A DNA stretch of 36,098 bases. Origin: an uncultured Eubacteriales bacterium (GTDB lineage Bacteria > Bacillota > Clostridia > Oscillospirales > Oscillospiraceae). The translations under genes and the position numbers were made by a program. Each line of letters begins with the position of its first letter. Position 1 is the stretch's first letter. The notes under the pieces are model-generated. The model saw nothing but the letters and a program-made list of their open reading frames with translations, did no database searches and was not told the origin of the DNA. Of this stretch, positions 23,698-30,108 are shown piece after piece. The stretch is taken from positions 1 to 36,098 of the forward strand of contig UQGJ01000020.1 in assembly GCA_900540545.1 (NCBI GenBank), written 5' to 3'.

Positions 23698-25929
23698 GTG
23701 GACCCCAAGGACGGCAAGGACACCATTCTGAAGTCCAAGTTCGACATGGTCACTGCCTACGGCTATATGACCGGTGTGAAGTATGACTCCAAGAAGGACG
23801 TCTACACCTACACCATCACCGACAAGGCCGCCATGGGTTCTGACAAGATCGACCAGGACACCGGCGTGACCCTGCCCAACACCATCAAGTCCAGCAAGGA
23901 CTTCTCCGCCCTCTACGGCCAGCAGGTCAAGGTCTTCTTTAAGGACGACTCTGACAAGACCGTTTACGGCATCGCCGCCAACGACAGCACCGTGCTGGTC
24001 TCCAGCATCGGCGGCAAGCTGCCCTCCACCGTGAAGGCCAGCGACACCTCCGTGAAGATCGACGGCACCACCTATGATCTGACCGGTACCGCCGCCGACA
24101 TCCCCGTCTATAACTTCAACGACACCGTCAACAGCCCCAAGACCCTGGACGCTCAGGCTCGCAAGGACATCGCCGCCTATGCCATTGCCCTGATCGACAA
24201 TGACGGCGACGAAGAGGGTGACGTGCTGGTGGTCTACCCCGTCATCGTGGCCAAGGTCACCTTCGTGGGCAAGGACTCCATCACCGCCGGCAACATCTCC
24301 TACAAGTTCGACGACTGCAACATCTATGATGACGTGGCCAAGGACGACTGGGTCGTGATTACCGCCGAGAAGAACACCGCCAAGGGCGTGGCCACCGTCG
24401 TGGAGGCCGAGGTCGTCTCCGGCACCGTGGACGCTACCCGCTCCGGCGAGGTCAAGCTGGACGGCACCTGGTACACCGACGCCTCCGCCAAGGGCGGCGA
24501 CAGCTACTCCATTGGCGATGAGTTCGAGCTGACCGTGGTCAATGGCTACGTCTACAACGCCAAGGCTATCACCAGCACCACCAATGTGGACAACGCCGTG
24601 TACGTGCTCCAGGCCGACGATCCCGGCACCGGCACTAAGGCCGGAACCCAGACCGTGAAGCTTCTCTTCGCCGACGGCAGCACCAAGGTCGTCAATGTCG
24701 ACAAGGTCGACGCCAAGGTCCCTGGCACTCTGGCTGATGTTGAGGAAGACAAGTCTAACATGGTCAGCGCAAATCAGCTCTACACCTATGCCACCGACAA
24801 GGACGGCAACTACGAGCTGACCCGCATCAAGTCCAAGGACTTCGACAGCAAGCTGGAGGCTGACGGTAGCACCAACGGCATCAAGGTCGACGACGGCAAG
24901 GCCACCGTGGCCAACAAGAACACCAACCGTTTCGCCGATGACGCTGTCATTTTCGTGGTGGCCAACAACGAGACCAAGGTCATCTCCGGCAAGACCGTCA
25001 ACAGCTGGAAGACCGCCTATACCACCAGCAAGGATGCCTCTGTGACCACTGCCAATGCCCAGAAGGACCAGAACATCCTGTACTCTGACAAGTCCAACGG
25101 CTTCCTGTACGCCAAGCTGGGCGTGCTGGTCCTTAACGTGGACAAGGTGCCCGGCGCCAACGGCGAGAAGGCCTACGGCTGGGTCACCGACACCTCCTCC
25201 CTGGTGAAGGATGGGGACGACTACTACATCTCCATGACCATCTGGAACGGCGAGGACGAGGTCACTGTTCTGGCTGAAAGCACCAAGGCTAACTCCTCCA
25301 TCGACTCCAACACCAAGGTTGGCGACGATGCCAACGTGAAGAAGGGGACCCCCATCTCCTTCGATGACCTGGGCGACGGCAAGATTGAGAACGTTACCTC
25401 CGTGAAGGATAAGGCTGACGCCGTGACCGGTTACAACGACGGCAAGGCCATTGTCTTTGAGACTGCCGGTGACGCCGAGATCGACGACGATACCGTCATC
25501 CTCTATGTGGACACCGCCAACAATGACGGCGTCGTGGGCGGCTCCGTCGGGGTCGCTCAGGAGGACGCTCTGGGTAACTACGTGAAGAACGTCTATGCCG
25601 ATGTGGATGTCGACGGCAATGTCCTCTTCATCATCGTGGACACCACCAACAACCTGGACGAGAACGAGTCCGCCGACATCGTGGCCGACGGCACCGTCTT
25701 CACCGCCATTGACGTGGATGAGGGCACCGCCACCGTGGCCAACGGCAAGACCGTTGCCGAGGTGATCACCGCCGCCAAGGCGATGGACGGTGTGGCCGAC
25801 GCCGACGTGGTTAAGAGCGCCAATGATAACGCTGCCTCCACCACTCTGGCCAGCGGCAACATCCTCCGCATTACCTCCACTGACGGCACCTTCTACTCCT
25901 TCACCATCACTGTCGCTTCCGCTGATTAA
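23047..25929 (+). CDS. S-layer protein with three SLH domains (paralogue 2)
   Basis: A secreted 960-aa surface protein. It has a signal peptide at about 1-27 (same as paralogue 1 apart from one residue), three SLH domains at about 28-75, 88-140 and 150-200, then a long Asp/Val/Thr/Lys-rich beta-structured region. The first ~215 residues are nearly identical to paralogue 1; the later sequence is diverged except in the FVGKDSITAGNISYKFDDCN block and the LDGTWYT...VVNGYVYNAK region. The ATG has the same AGAAGGAGGAATTTCC site. A TATA-rich stretch precedes it, but no clear consensus promoter. It ends 78 nt before the stop codon of a convergent small gene (26008), with the terminator between them. 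Confidence 0.93.
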   Translation: MRNLKRILSLAMASVMLVGMMVVGASAADFPDSDKIKNVDAVDTMVSLNIINGKEDGNFDPEGIVTRAEMAKMICVALNGGKDPNLGTSGGIYPDTKGNWAAGYIDFCANRGIVSGDDKGNFNPSNTVTGTEAAKMILIALGYNAETEGFVNNAKWDININVLASTVGLYDNVAINSSEGLTRDNAAQMLYDGMQATMVKYEMVGIINGNGVSQAVPVDPKDGKDTILKSKFDMVTAYGYMTGVKYDSKKDVYTYTITDKAAMGSDKIDQDTGVTLPNTIKSSKDFSALYGQQVKVFFKDDSDKTVYGIAANDSTVLVSSIGGKLPSTVKASDTSVKIDGTTYDLTGTAADIPVYNFNDTVNSPKTLDAQARKDIAAYAIALIDNDGDEEGDVLVVYPVIVAKVTFVGKDSITAGNISYKFDDCNIYDDVAKDDWVVITAEKNTAKGVATVVEAEVVSGTVDATRSGEVKLDGTWYTDASAKGGDSYSIGDEFELTVVNGYVYNAKAITSTTNVDNAVYVLQADDPGTGTKAGTQTVKLLFADGSTKVVNVDKVDAKVPGTLADVEEDKSNMVSANQLYTYATDKDGNYELTRIKSKDFDSKLEADGSTNGIKVDDGKATVANKNTNRFADDAVIFVVANNETKVISGKTVNSWKTAYTTSKDASVTTANAQKDQNILYSDKSNGFLYAKLGVLVLNVDKVPGANGEKAYGWVTDTSSLVKDGDDYYISMTIWNGEDEVTVLAESTKANSSIDSNTKVGDDANVKKGTPISFDDLGDGKIENVTSVKDKADAVTGYNDGKAIVFETAGDAEIDDDTVILYVDTANNDGVVGGSVGVAQEDALGNYVKNVYADVDVDGNVLFIIVDTTNNLDENESADIVADGTVFTAIDVDEGTATVANGKTVAEVITAAKAMDGVADADVVKSANDNAASTTLASGNILRITSTDGTFYSFTITVASAD

Positions 25930-25969
25930 GTTCTTCGTGGCAGCTCACCTGTGACCGAGTAGTCAAAAC

Positions 25970-26006
25970 AAATCAGACCCCCGGAGAAATCCGGGGGTCT
26001 GATTTT
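25970..26006. terminator. bidirectional terminator between SLH protein 2 and copy-2 small gene
   Basis: A 15-bp stem AAATCAGACCCCCGG/CCGGGGGTCTGATTT with an AGAAAT loop; A-rich and T-rich ends serve both convergent genes. It occupies the same relative place as the terminator at 12720-12757, although its sequence differs. Confidence 0.9.
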
Positions 26007-26007
26007 G

Positions 26008-26433
26008 TCATCTCTGCCGCAGGGCCAGGTAGTAATAGGTCCTGCCGCTTATGTTCATGAGCTGATGATTGCGGTTATTGCACACCTCGAAACCTTCGGC
26101 GTTGACCCGTGCCGCCCAGCCACTCTCCGGGTCCCCGGTATACATAGGCTGATTTGGCCCAATCAGGCACCCATACTTGCGCCCGCTGGTATCGGTAAAG
26201 CTGCCGTCGCTGGGTACGATTAACGCCAGCTTGGGCCGAAATCCCAAGCCAACGGCCTGAATGCTCTCTTTCCCCTCAGCGTATTGACCCAAATAGCACC
26301 CAAAAACAAGTTCCGCACCTTTGTATATTGCCTCATCGATGTTTCGAAAATCCTCGTTGAACTCCTCCCGCAGAAAGCTGTCCTCCGCCGCCCACTGAGA
26401 AAGCCCATAGTGCTCCGTCTGTCCGCTAGCCAT
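26008..26433 (-). CDS. small protein with TEHYGLSQW N-terminal module (copy 2)
   Basis: A 141-aa protein of unknown function, paralogous to the gene at 12328. The first 35 residues (MASGQTEHYGLSQWAAEDSF then LREEFNEDFRNIDEA) are almost the same, LGFRPKLALIVPS matches LGFRPRAVLVLPN, and the C-terminal FEVCNNRNHQL matches FRVANNLNQQ. The middle differs. The start at 26433 was chosen because GGAGGGG lies about 9 nt upstream; the frame continues to 26466 with poorly placed ATGs. It faces SLH protein 2 across a shared terminator, exactly as copy 1 faces SLH protein 1. No signal peptide is seen, so a structural role on the surface would need another export route. Confidence 0.75.
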   Translation of the reverse strand: MASGQTEHYGLSQWAAEDSFLREEFNEDFRNIDEAIYKGAELVFGCYLGQYAEGKESIQAVGLGFRPKLALIVPSDGSFTDTSGRKYGCLIGPNQPMYTGDPESGWAARVNAEGFEVCNNRNHQLMNISGRTYYYLALRQR

Positions 26434-26534
26434 AAAAAACATCCCCTCCCACCCGTAAAGAAACACCCCCCAAAGATGTACCCCCGCACCCCAACCCTGC
26501 CCATCCCCCCAAAAAGTCCCATACCTCGGTCTCT

Positions 26535-26642
26535 GCCTCCCCTATTCTGAAAGAATGGGGGAGGTGCCGCCCGCAGGCGGCGGAAGGGGCCGCCCATGTC
26601 ATTGCGAGCCAGTTCGCAAACTGGCGTGGCAATCCGTCCCCC
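26535..26642. repeat. two adjacent dispersed repeats
   Basis: 26535-26592 is a hairpin pair of the same design as 12117-12180. It is followed at about 26597-26637 by a palindromic unit GCGAGCCAGTTCGCAAACTG with GCGTGGCAATCCGTCCCCC. I recall the latter as a common intergenic repeat in GC-rich gut Clostridia; this is memory, not a search. No gene is visible in 26434-26700. Confidence 0.6.
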
Positions 26643-26680
26643 GTTCCCATTACAGTATCCTAACATCCTCACCATCCGCC

Positions 26681-26709
26681 TTGTTTTTCCCCTGGGCGGA
26701 TGCTATAAT
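26681..26709 (+). promoter_or_regulatory. sigma-A promoter of the cyclophilin gene
   Basis: TTGTTT (26681-26686), a 17-nt spacer and a perfect TATAAT (26704-26709), 61 nt before the ATG. Confidence 0.78.
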
Positions 26710-26770
26710 GAAAGACCAATCCAAAGGTTTTCACCGCGTTACCCCCGACATCAGAAAGGAGTTGTCTCCC

Positions 26771-27292
26771 ATGCCTCAGAACCCCATCGTCACCATCGAG
26801 ATGGAAGACGGCGGCAAGATGACCGCCGAGCTCTACCCCGAGGTGGCCCCCAACACCGTCCATAACTTCATCTCCCTGGTGAACGCCGGCTTCTACAACG
26901 GCCTGATTTTTCACCGGGTCATCCCCGGCTTCATGATCCAGGGCGGCTGCCCGGACGGCACCGGCACCGGCGGCCCCGGCTACTCCATCAAGGGCGAGTT
27001 CACCGGCAACGGCTTCCAGAACGGCCTGAAGCACACCCGCGGCGTCCTCTCCATGGCCCGCGCCATGATGCCCAACAGCGCCGGCAGCCAGTTCTTCGTC
27101 ATGGTGGAGGATGCCCCCCACCTGGACGGCCAGTACGCCGCCTTCGGCAAGGTCATCGACGGCATGGACGTGGCCGACGCCATCGTCAACACCTCCACCG
27201 ACCGCATGGACCGTCCCCGCCTGGACCAGCGGATGAAGACCGTCACCGTGGACACCTTCGGCGTGGACTACCCCGCGCCGGTCAAAGCGTGA
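26771..27292 (+). CDS. cyclophilin-type peptidyl-prolyl cis-trans isomerase
   Basis: A 173-aa cytoplasmic single-domain PPIase that speeds proline isomerisation in folding. Conserved active-site elements: FHRVIPGFMIQGG (catalytic Arg, Phe, Met, Gln), GVLSMARAMMPNSAGSQFFV, and HLDGQYAAFGKVIDGMDVADAI. No signal peptide or extra domain is present. The frame is open from 26555, but the ATG at 26771 follows an AAAGGAG site at proper distance and a promoter, and earlier ATGs fall in the promoter. Monocistronic by layout. Confidence 0.95.
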   Translation: MPQNPIVTIEMEDGGKMTAELYPEVAPNTVHNFISLVNAGFYNGLIFHRVIPGFMIQGGCPDGTGTGGPGYSIKGEFTGNGFQNGLKHTRGVLSMARAMMPNSAGSQFFVMVEDAPHLDGQYAAFGKVIDGMDVADAIVNTSTDRMDRPRLDQRMKTVTVDTFGVDYPAPVKA

Positions 27293-27341
27293 TTCCAGCA
27301 GAATTTTTCTCCATGTCTCCACCCCTTTAGGGGGCCTTTTC

Positions 27342-27357
27342 TGTTCCATATGGAACA
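27342..27357. repeat. 16-bp perfect palindrome, parS-like
   Basis: TGTTCCATATGGAACA matches the parS consensus TGTTNCACGTGNAACA at 14 of 16 positions; the central CG is TA here. It lies between the cyclophilin gene and ssrA. It may instead be an operator for ssrA or a chance palindrome. Confidence 0.4.
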
Positions 27358-27391
27358 TATTCAAAAAAGGGGGCTTCCGGCCCCCTTCCAT

Positions 27392-27747
27392 GGGGGCGTA
27401 CCGGTTTCGACGGGGACGCGGAGGCGGGAATAGCGGGCGGATGCGCCTAACATCCGAAAAATGGGCACTCTTTATAAATTAAAGAACAACAACAACTACG
27501 AACTCGTCGCGGCCTAATTAGCCCGTGACCGTCCCGGCCGGAAGGCCCACGAGCCGGTTTGGGGCGTCATTTGAGTGGGGACCGTGCGTGCGCAAAGCTT
27601 TGAGCGCACCATGAATCATGAAGCTACCGACCCTCTGAGCGTGACGGCTCGCGCTCTGGGAAGGGAACCTTAAAAAACCGTCTGCGCCCGGAGAAGTTCC
27701 CGTCAAAACGTTTTCGGACAGGAGTTCGACTCTCCTCGCCTCCACCA
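27392..27747 (+). ncRNA. ssrA: transfer-messenger RNA (tmRNA)
   Basis: Rescues stalled ribosomes and tags the nascent protein. The 5' end GGGGGCGTACCGGTTTCGAC and 3' end GGAGTTCGACTCTCCTCGCC plus TCCACCA form the tRNA-like acceptor stem (GGGGGCG with CGCCTCC, one G-U pair) and T arm; CCA is encoded. The mRNA-like part has AAG AAC AAC AAC AAC TAC GAA CTC GTC GCG GCC TAA (27482-27517), a tag ending NNNNYELVAA; the resume codon is probably AAG, but its exact position is inferred. The tag ends VAA instead of the common LAA. Several pseudoknot-capable stems follow. A terminator lies just downstream, then an AT-rich island. Confidence 0.95.
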
Positions 27748-27751
27748 ACTC

Positions 27752-27805
27752 ATAAGCTACATTTTGGCCATGCAATGCAGGGCTGGAATGTAGCTTATAT
27801 TTTTA
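27752..27805 (+). terminator. terminator after ssrA
   Basis: Perfect 12-nt arms ATAAGCTACATT (27752-27763) and AATGTAGCTTAT (27787-27798), followed by ATTTTTAATTT. Base composition switches to AT-rich from here. Confidence 0.8.
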
Positions 27806-27809
27806 ATTT

Positions 27810-27853
27810 AACCTCCATGATATACTGAATTTTCAGTAATGATCATGGAGGTT
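27810..27853 (+). promoter_or_regulatory. inverted repeat covering promoter and ribosome site of the recombinase
   Basis: Exact 12-nt arms AACCTCCATGAT (27810-27821) and ATCATGGAGGTT (27842-27853) flank an inner hairpin ACTGAA/TTCAGT. An extended -10 (TGATATACT, 27818-27826) lies in the left part, and the right arm holds the GGAGG used by the recombinase ATG at 27859. The repeat could be an operator bound by the recombinase, or an RNA hairpin hiding the ribosome site. Confidence 0.6.
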
Positions 27854-27858
27854 TTGTC

Positions 27859-28824
27859 ATGTCTAAAAGAATTGATATACAGTCGGCAACAGTAAAAAAG
27901 CCGCTCGTAGAACAGCCTCTTCGGGTAGCGGCTTACTGCCGGGTCAGTACCGATAGCAAGGAACAGCTTGGAAGTCTGGAAAACCAAATAAAGTTTTTTA
28001 AACACTATATCCTTAAGCAAATCAACTGGACACTCGTGGGCATCTATTCCGACAACGCTTCCGGTGTTCGAATAAAAAAGAGGACCGGCTATCAGCAGAT
28101 GATGAGAGAATGTAAGAACGGCAAAATTGATTTAGTCTTGTCCAAATCCATCAGTCGATTTGGCAGGGACACATTAACAACCATCAAAGATATAAGGAGG
28201 CTAAAGAAAATGAATATAGGGGTTTACTTTGAAGTCGGCGGATTTAATACTCTGACAACCAGCGACAGCATCATCGACCAGTATGCCACGTTAGCCCAAA
28301 CGGAGAGCCAGTCCCACAGTGAGAATGTGAAGTTCGGGATGCGCCGCCGGATGGAGCGCGGCAAGACGCTCCTCAACCACACGCAGTTTCTGGGCTACAC
28401 CAAAGGCGAAGATGGTGAGCTAAAGATTGTCCCAGAGGAAGCAGAAATCGTGCAAAAAATTTTCGAGTTATATCTTCAAGGCAACGGGGTCCGTAAAATA
28501 AAGCGATACTTAGAGGAGCATGGGATCAAAACGGTAACGGGCAACGCGGAGTGGAGCACATCCACCATTGACCGGATGTTGAGTAATGAGAAGTACATCG
28601 GGCAGGTGCTGATGCAGAAAACCTACACGCCGGATTTTTTGACCGGTAGACAGGTAAAGAACCAAGGCCAGCTTGCTATGTATTTGGTGGAAGATGCACA
28701 TGAGCCGATTATCGACATTGATACCTTCGAAAAAGTTCAGGCCATGAAGGGGTGCATCAAGCAACAGACAATACCTGATACAAAAGAAGACGAAAGGAAT
28801 ATGGACCGTTTGATAGACGGGTAG
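27859..28824 (+). CDS. serine site-specific recombinase (short form)
   Basis: A 321-aa serine recombinase. The resolvase/invertase catalytic domain (about 20-165) has nucleophile Ser30 in RVAAYCRVSTD and the arginine-rich active-site segment SKSISRFGRDTL. The Recombinase DNA-binding domain follows at about 180-290 (LGYTKGEDGELKIVPEEAEIVQKIFELYLQGNG..., then STIDRMLSNEKYIGQVL). It stops shortly afterwards and so lacks the zinc-ribbon and long coiled coil of full-size (500+ aa) transposon recombinases of the TnpX/TndX type. It may be a naturally small partner or a C-terminally truncated one. The SD GGAGG is 7 nt before the ATG, inside an inverted repeat. It is probably the integrase or a relict of the island. 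Confidence 0.9.
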   Translation: MSKRIDIQSATVKKPLVEQPLRVAAYCRVSTDSKEQLGSLENQIKFFKHYILKQINWTLVGIYSDNASGVRIKKRTGYQQMMRECKNGKIDLVLSKSISRFGRDTLTTIKDIRRLKKMNIGVYFEVGGFNTLTTSDSIIDQYATLAQTESQSHSENVKFGMRRRMERGKTLLNHTQFLGYTKGEDGELKIVPEEAEIVQKIFELYLQGNGVRKIKRYLEEHGIKTVTGNAEWSTSTIDRMLSNEKYIGQVLMQKTYTPDFLTGRQVKNQGQLAMYLVEDAHEPIIDIDTFEKVQAMKGCIKQQTIPDTKEDERNMDRLIDG

Positions 28825-29075
28825 ACAACGGCATATAATCTACCAAACAGTTTGTGCGATTTAGGTGACAAGGGGAATTGCTACGCCATGAGACATTTTG
28901 CTTCTATTTATATATTTCCTAAGCTGCTTTTAATTGAAGCTAAAACAAAAACTTGAACTTTCCAACATTATCCTCTATAATATTCTTACGGTGAGCCTTT
29001 GTGCCACCAAGGTAGCCGTGTGGGGTATTCCCATGCGGCTCTATTTATTAACCAATTTATATAGGGGATGATTTT
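28825..29075 (+). other. intergenic stretch with hairpin before the ABC-3C genes
   Basis: No gene is supported. Besides the promoter (28953-28981) it holds an 11-bp stem with wobble pairs (AGCCGTGTGGG / CCCATGCGGCT, about 29012-29040) followed by CTATTTATT, placed between promoter and first gene. It could act as an attenuator. Confidence 0.5.
28953..28981 (+). promoter_or_regulatory. sigma-A promoter of the ABC-3C operon
   Basis: TTGAAC (28953-28958), a 17-nt spacer and a perfect TATAAT (28976-28981). The predicted leader is about 85 nt and contains the hairpin near 29012-29040. Confidence 0.82.
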
Positions 29076-29888
29076 TTGGCCAAGAATGAAGCCATAGAAA
29101 AAGCGATCGCTGCTGACCCCTACTTAAAGGATCGGAAATCCCCGACTGATGCTGAACAGCAATTATACCTTAAAGAAGTTGCATTCTGTTGTCCGCTTTG
29201 TGGAAAAGATCTCCGAAATAGAAAGCAAAAAAAGAATAATAAACTCTATGAAATTGCTCATATCTTTCCAAACAGTCCCACAGAGGAGCAGTATGAACTG
29301 CTGAGAGCACTTCCACGTTTAGGAGATAATTCAGAGACTTTCGAAAATAAAATCGCCCTATGCAAAGAATGTCACAACCAGCAGGACTATCATACAACCC
29401 AGCAAGACTACTTGAATTTGTTACAAAAAAAGCAAAGGTTTCTCCAAGACACAGCCCTTCGTGACGCAACATTGACTTTAGGGCTGGAATTAGAAATTGC
29501 GGATGTTGTAAAAAAGATATGTTTCCTTCGAGAAGATGAATTGTTAAGTTTAAATTATACTCCGGTAAAGCTTTCAAAAAAATTCTTTTCTGATGAAATG
29601 CTTTTGAAAAATAAAGTTTTTATGTATGTTACCAATTACTACCCATACATTCGAGACCTTTTCAGGGAAATGGAAGGAATAAATGGATTTCGGTTAGATA
29701 CGCTCAGTCTTCAGATAAAATGTTGCTTCACAAAAATGGAGCATTTATCAAAAGACAAGAGTGCTATTTTTGATCAACTTGTAAATTGGATCAATTCTAA
29801 GACTCTTTCCACCTCTAAAGACGCCTGTGAAGCTGTAGTTTCCTTCTTCGTTCAGAACTGCGAGGTGTTTCATGAAATTGCCAAGTAA
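29076..29888 (+). CDS. ABC-3C system effector with HNH nuclease domain
   Basis: A 270-aa protein whose N-terminal third is an HNH endonuclease: zinc pair Cys39/Cys42 (CCPLCGKDL), catalytic His62 in YEIAHIFP, Asn91 (ENKIALC), zinc pair Cys96/Cys99 and His100 (CKECHNQ). The C-terminal part (about 115-270) is helical with no motif I recognise; by position it should be the domain that links the effector to the ABC-3C core. ABC-three-component systems couple such an effector, a small middle component and a DUF2326-like ATPase, and are predicted anti-phage or anti-plasmid conflict systems. The start is TTG, 8-10 nt after AGGGG. It overlaps the next gene by 17 nt, so the three genes are translationally coupled. 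Low GC marks transfer. Confidence 0.82.
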   Translation: MAKNEAIEKAIAADPYLKDRKSPTDAEQQLYLKEVAFCCPLCGKDLRNRKQKKNNKLYEIAHIFPNSPTEEQYELLRALPRLGDNSETFENKIALCKECHNQQDYHTTQQDYLNLLQKKQRFLQDTALRDATLTLGLELEIADVVKKICFLREDELLSLNYTPVKLSKKFFSDEMLLKNKVFMYVTNYYPYIRDLFREMEGINGFRLDTLSLQIKCCFTKMEHLSKDKSAIFDQLVNWINSKTLSTSKDACEAVVSFFVQNCEVFHEIAK

Positions 29889-30108
29889 AATTATATCTTA
29901 TCGAGAAAGCGCGCTTAGCAAATTTCCGCCGATACTTACTGTTCTCCAAAACGCGGACACTGCGGATACAAGCGTATTTTCTTTATATGAGATTACTAAG
30001 AAGTATTTCTGCAGTATAGAAGAATTTATGGACACCTTGGATTGCTTGTTTGCCCTCCATAAAATTGCATACGATGAGGAACGAGAGGTGATTTATTGTG
30101 TTGTATGA
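29872..30108 (+). CDS. ABC-3C system middle component
   Basis: A 78-aa protein, predicted mostly helical with a closing beta-hairpin (LFALHKIAYDEEREVIYCVV), the look of a small winged-helix domain. On its own it would be unrecognisable. The call comes from its place between an effector and a DUF2326-type ATPase, its size, and the FSLYEITKKYF...EEFMDTLDCLFAL pattern typical of ABC-3C middle components. It overlaps the effector gene by 17 nt and the ATPase gene by 11 nt. Confidence 0.78.
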   Translation: MKLPSKIISYRESALSKFPPILTVLQNADTADTSVFSLYEITKKYFCSIEEFMDTLDCLFALHKIAYDEEREVIYCVV

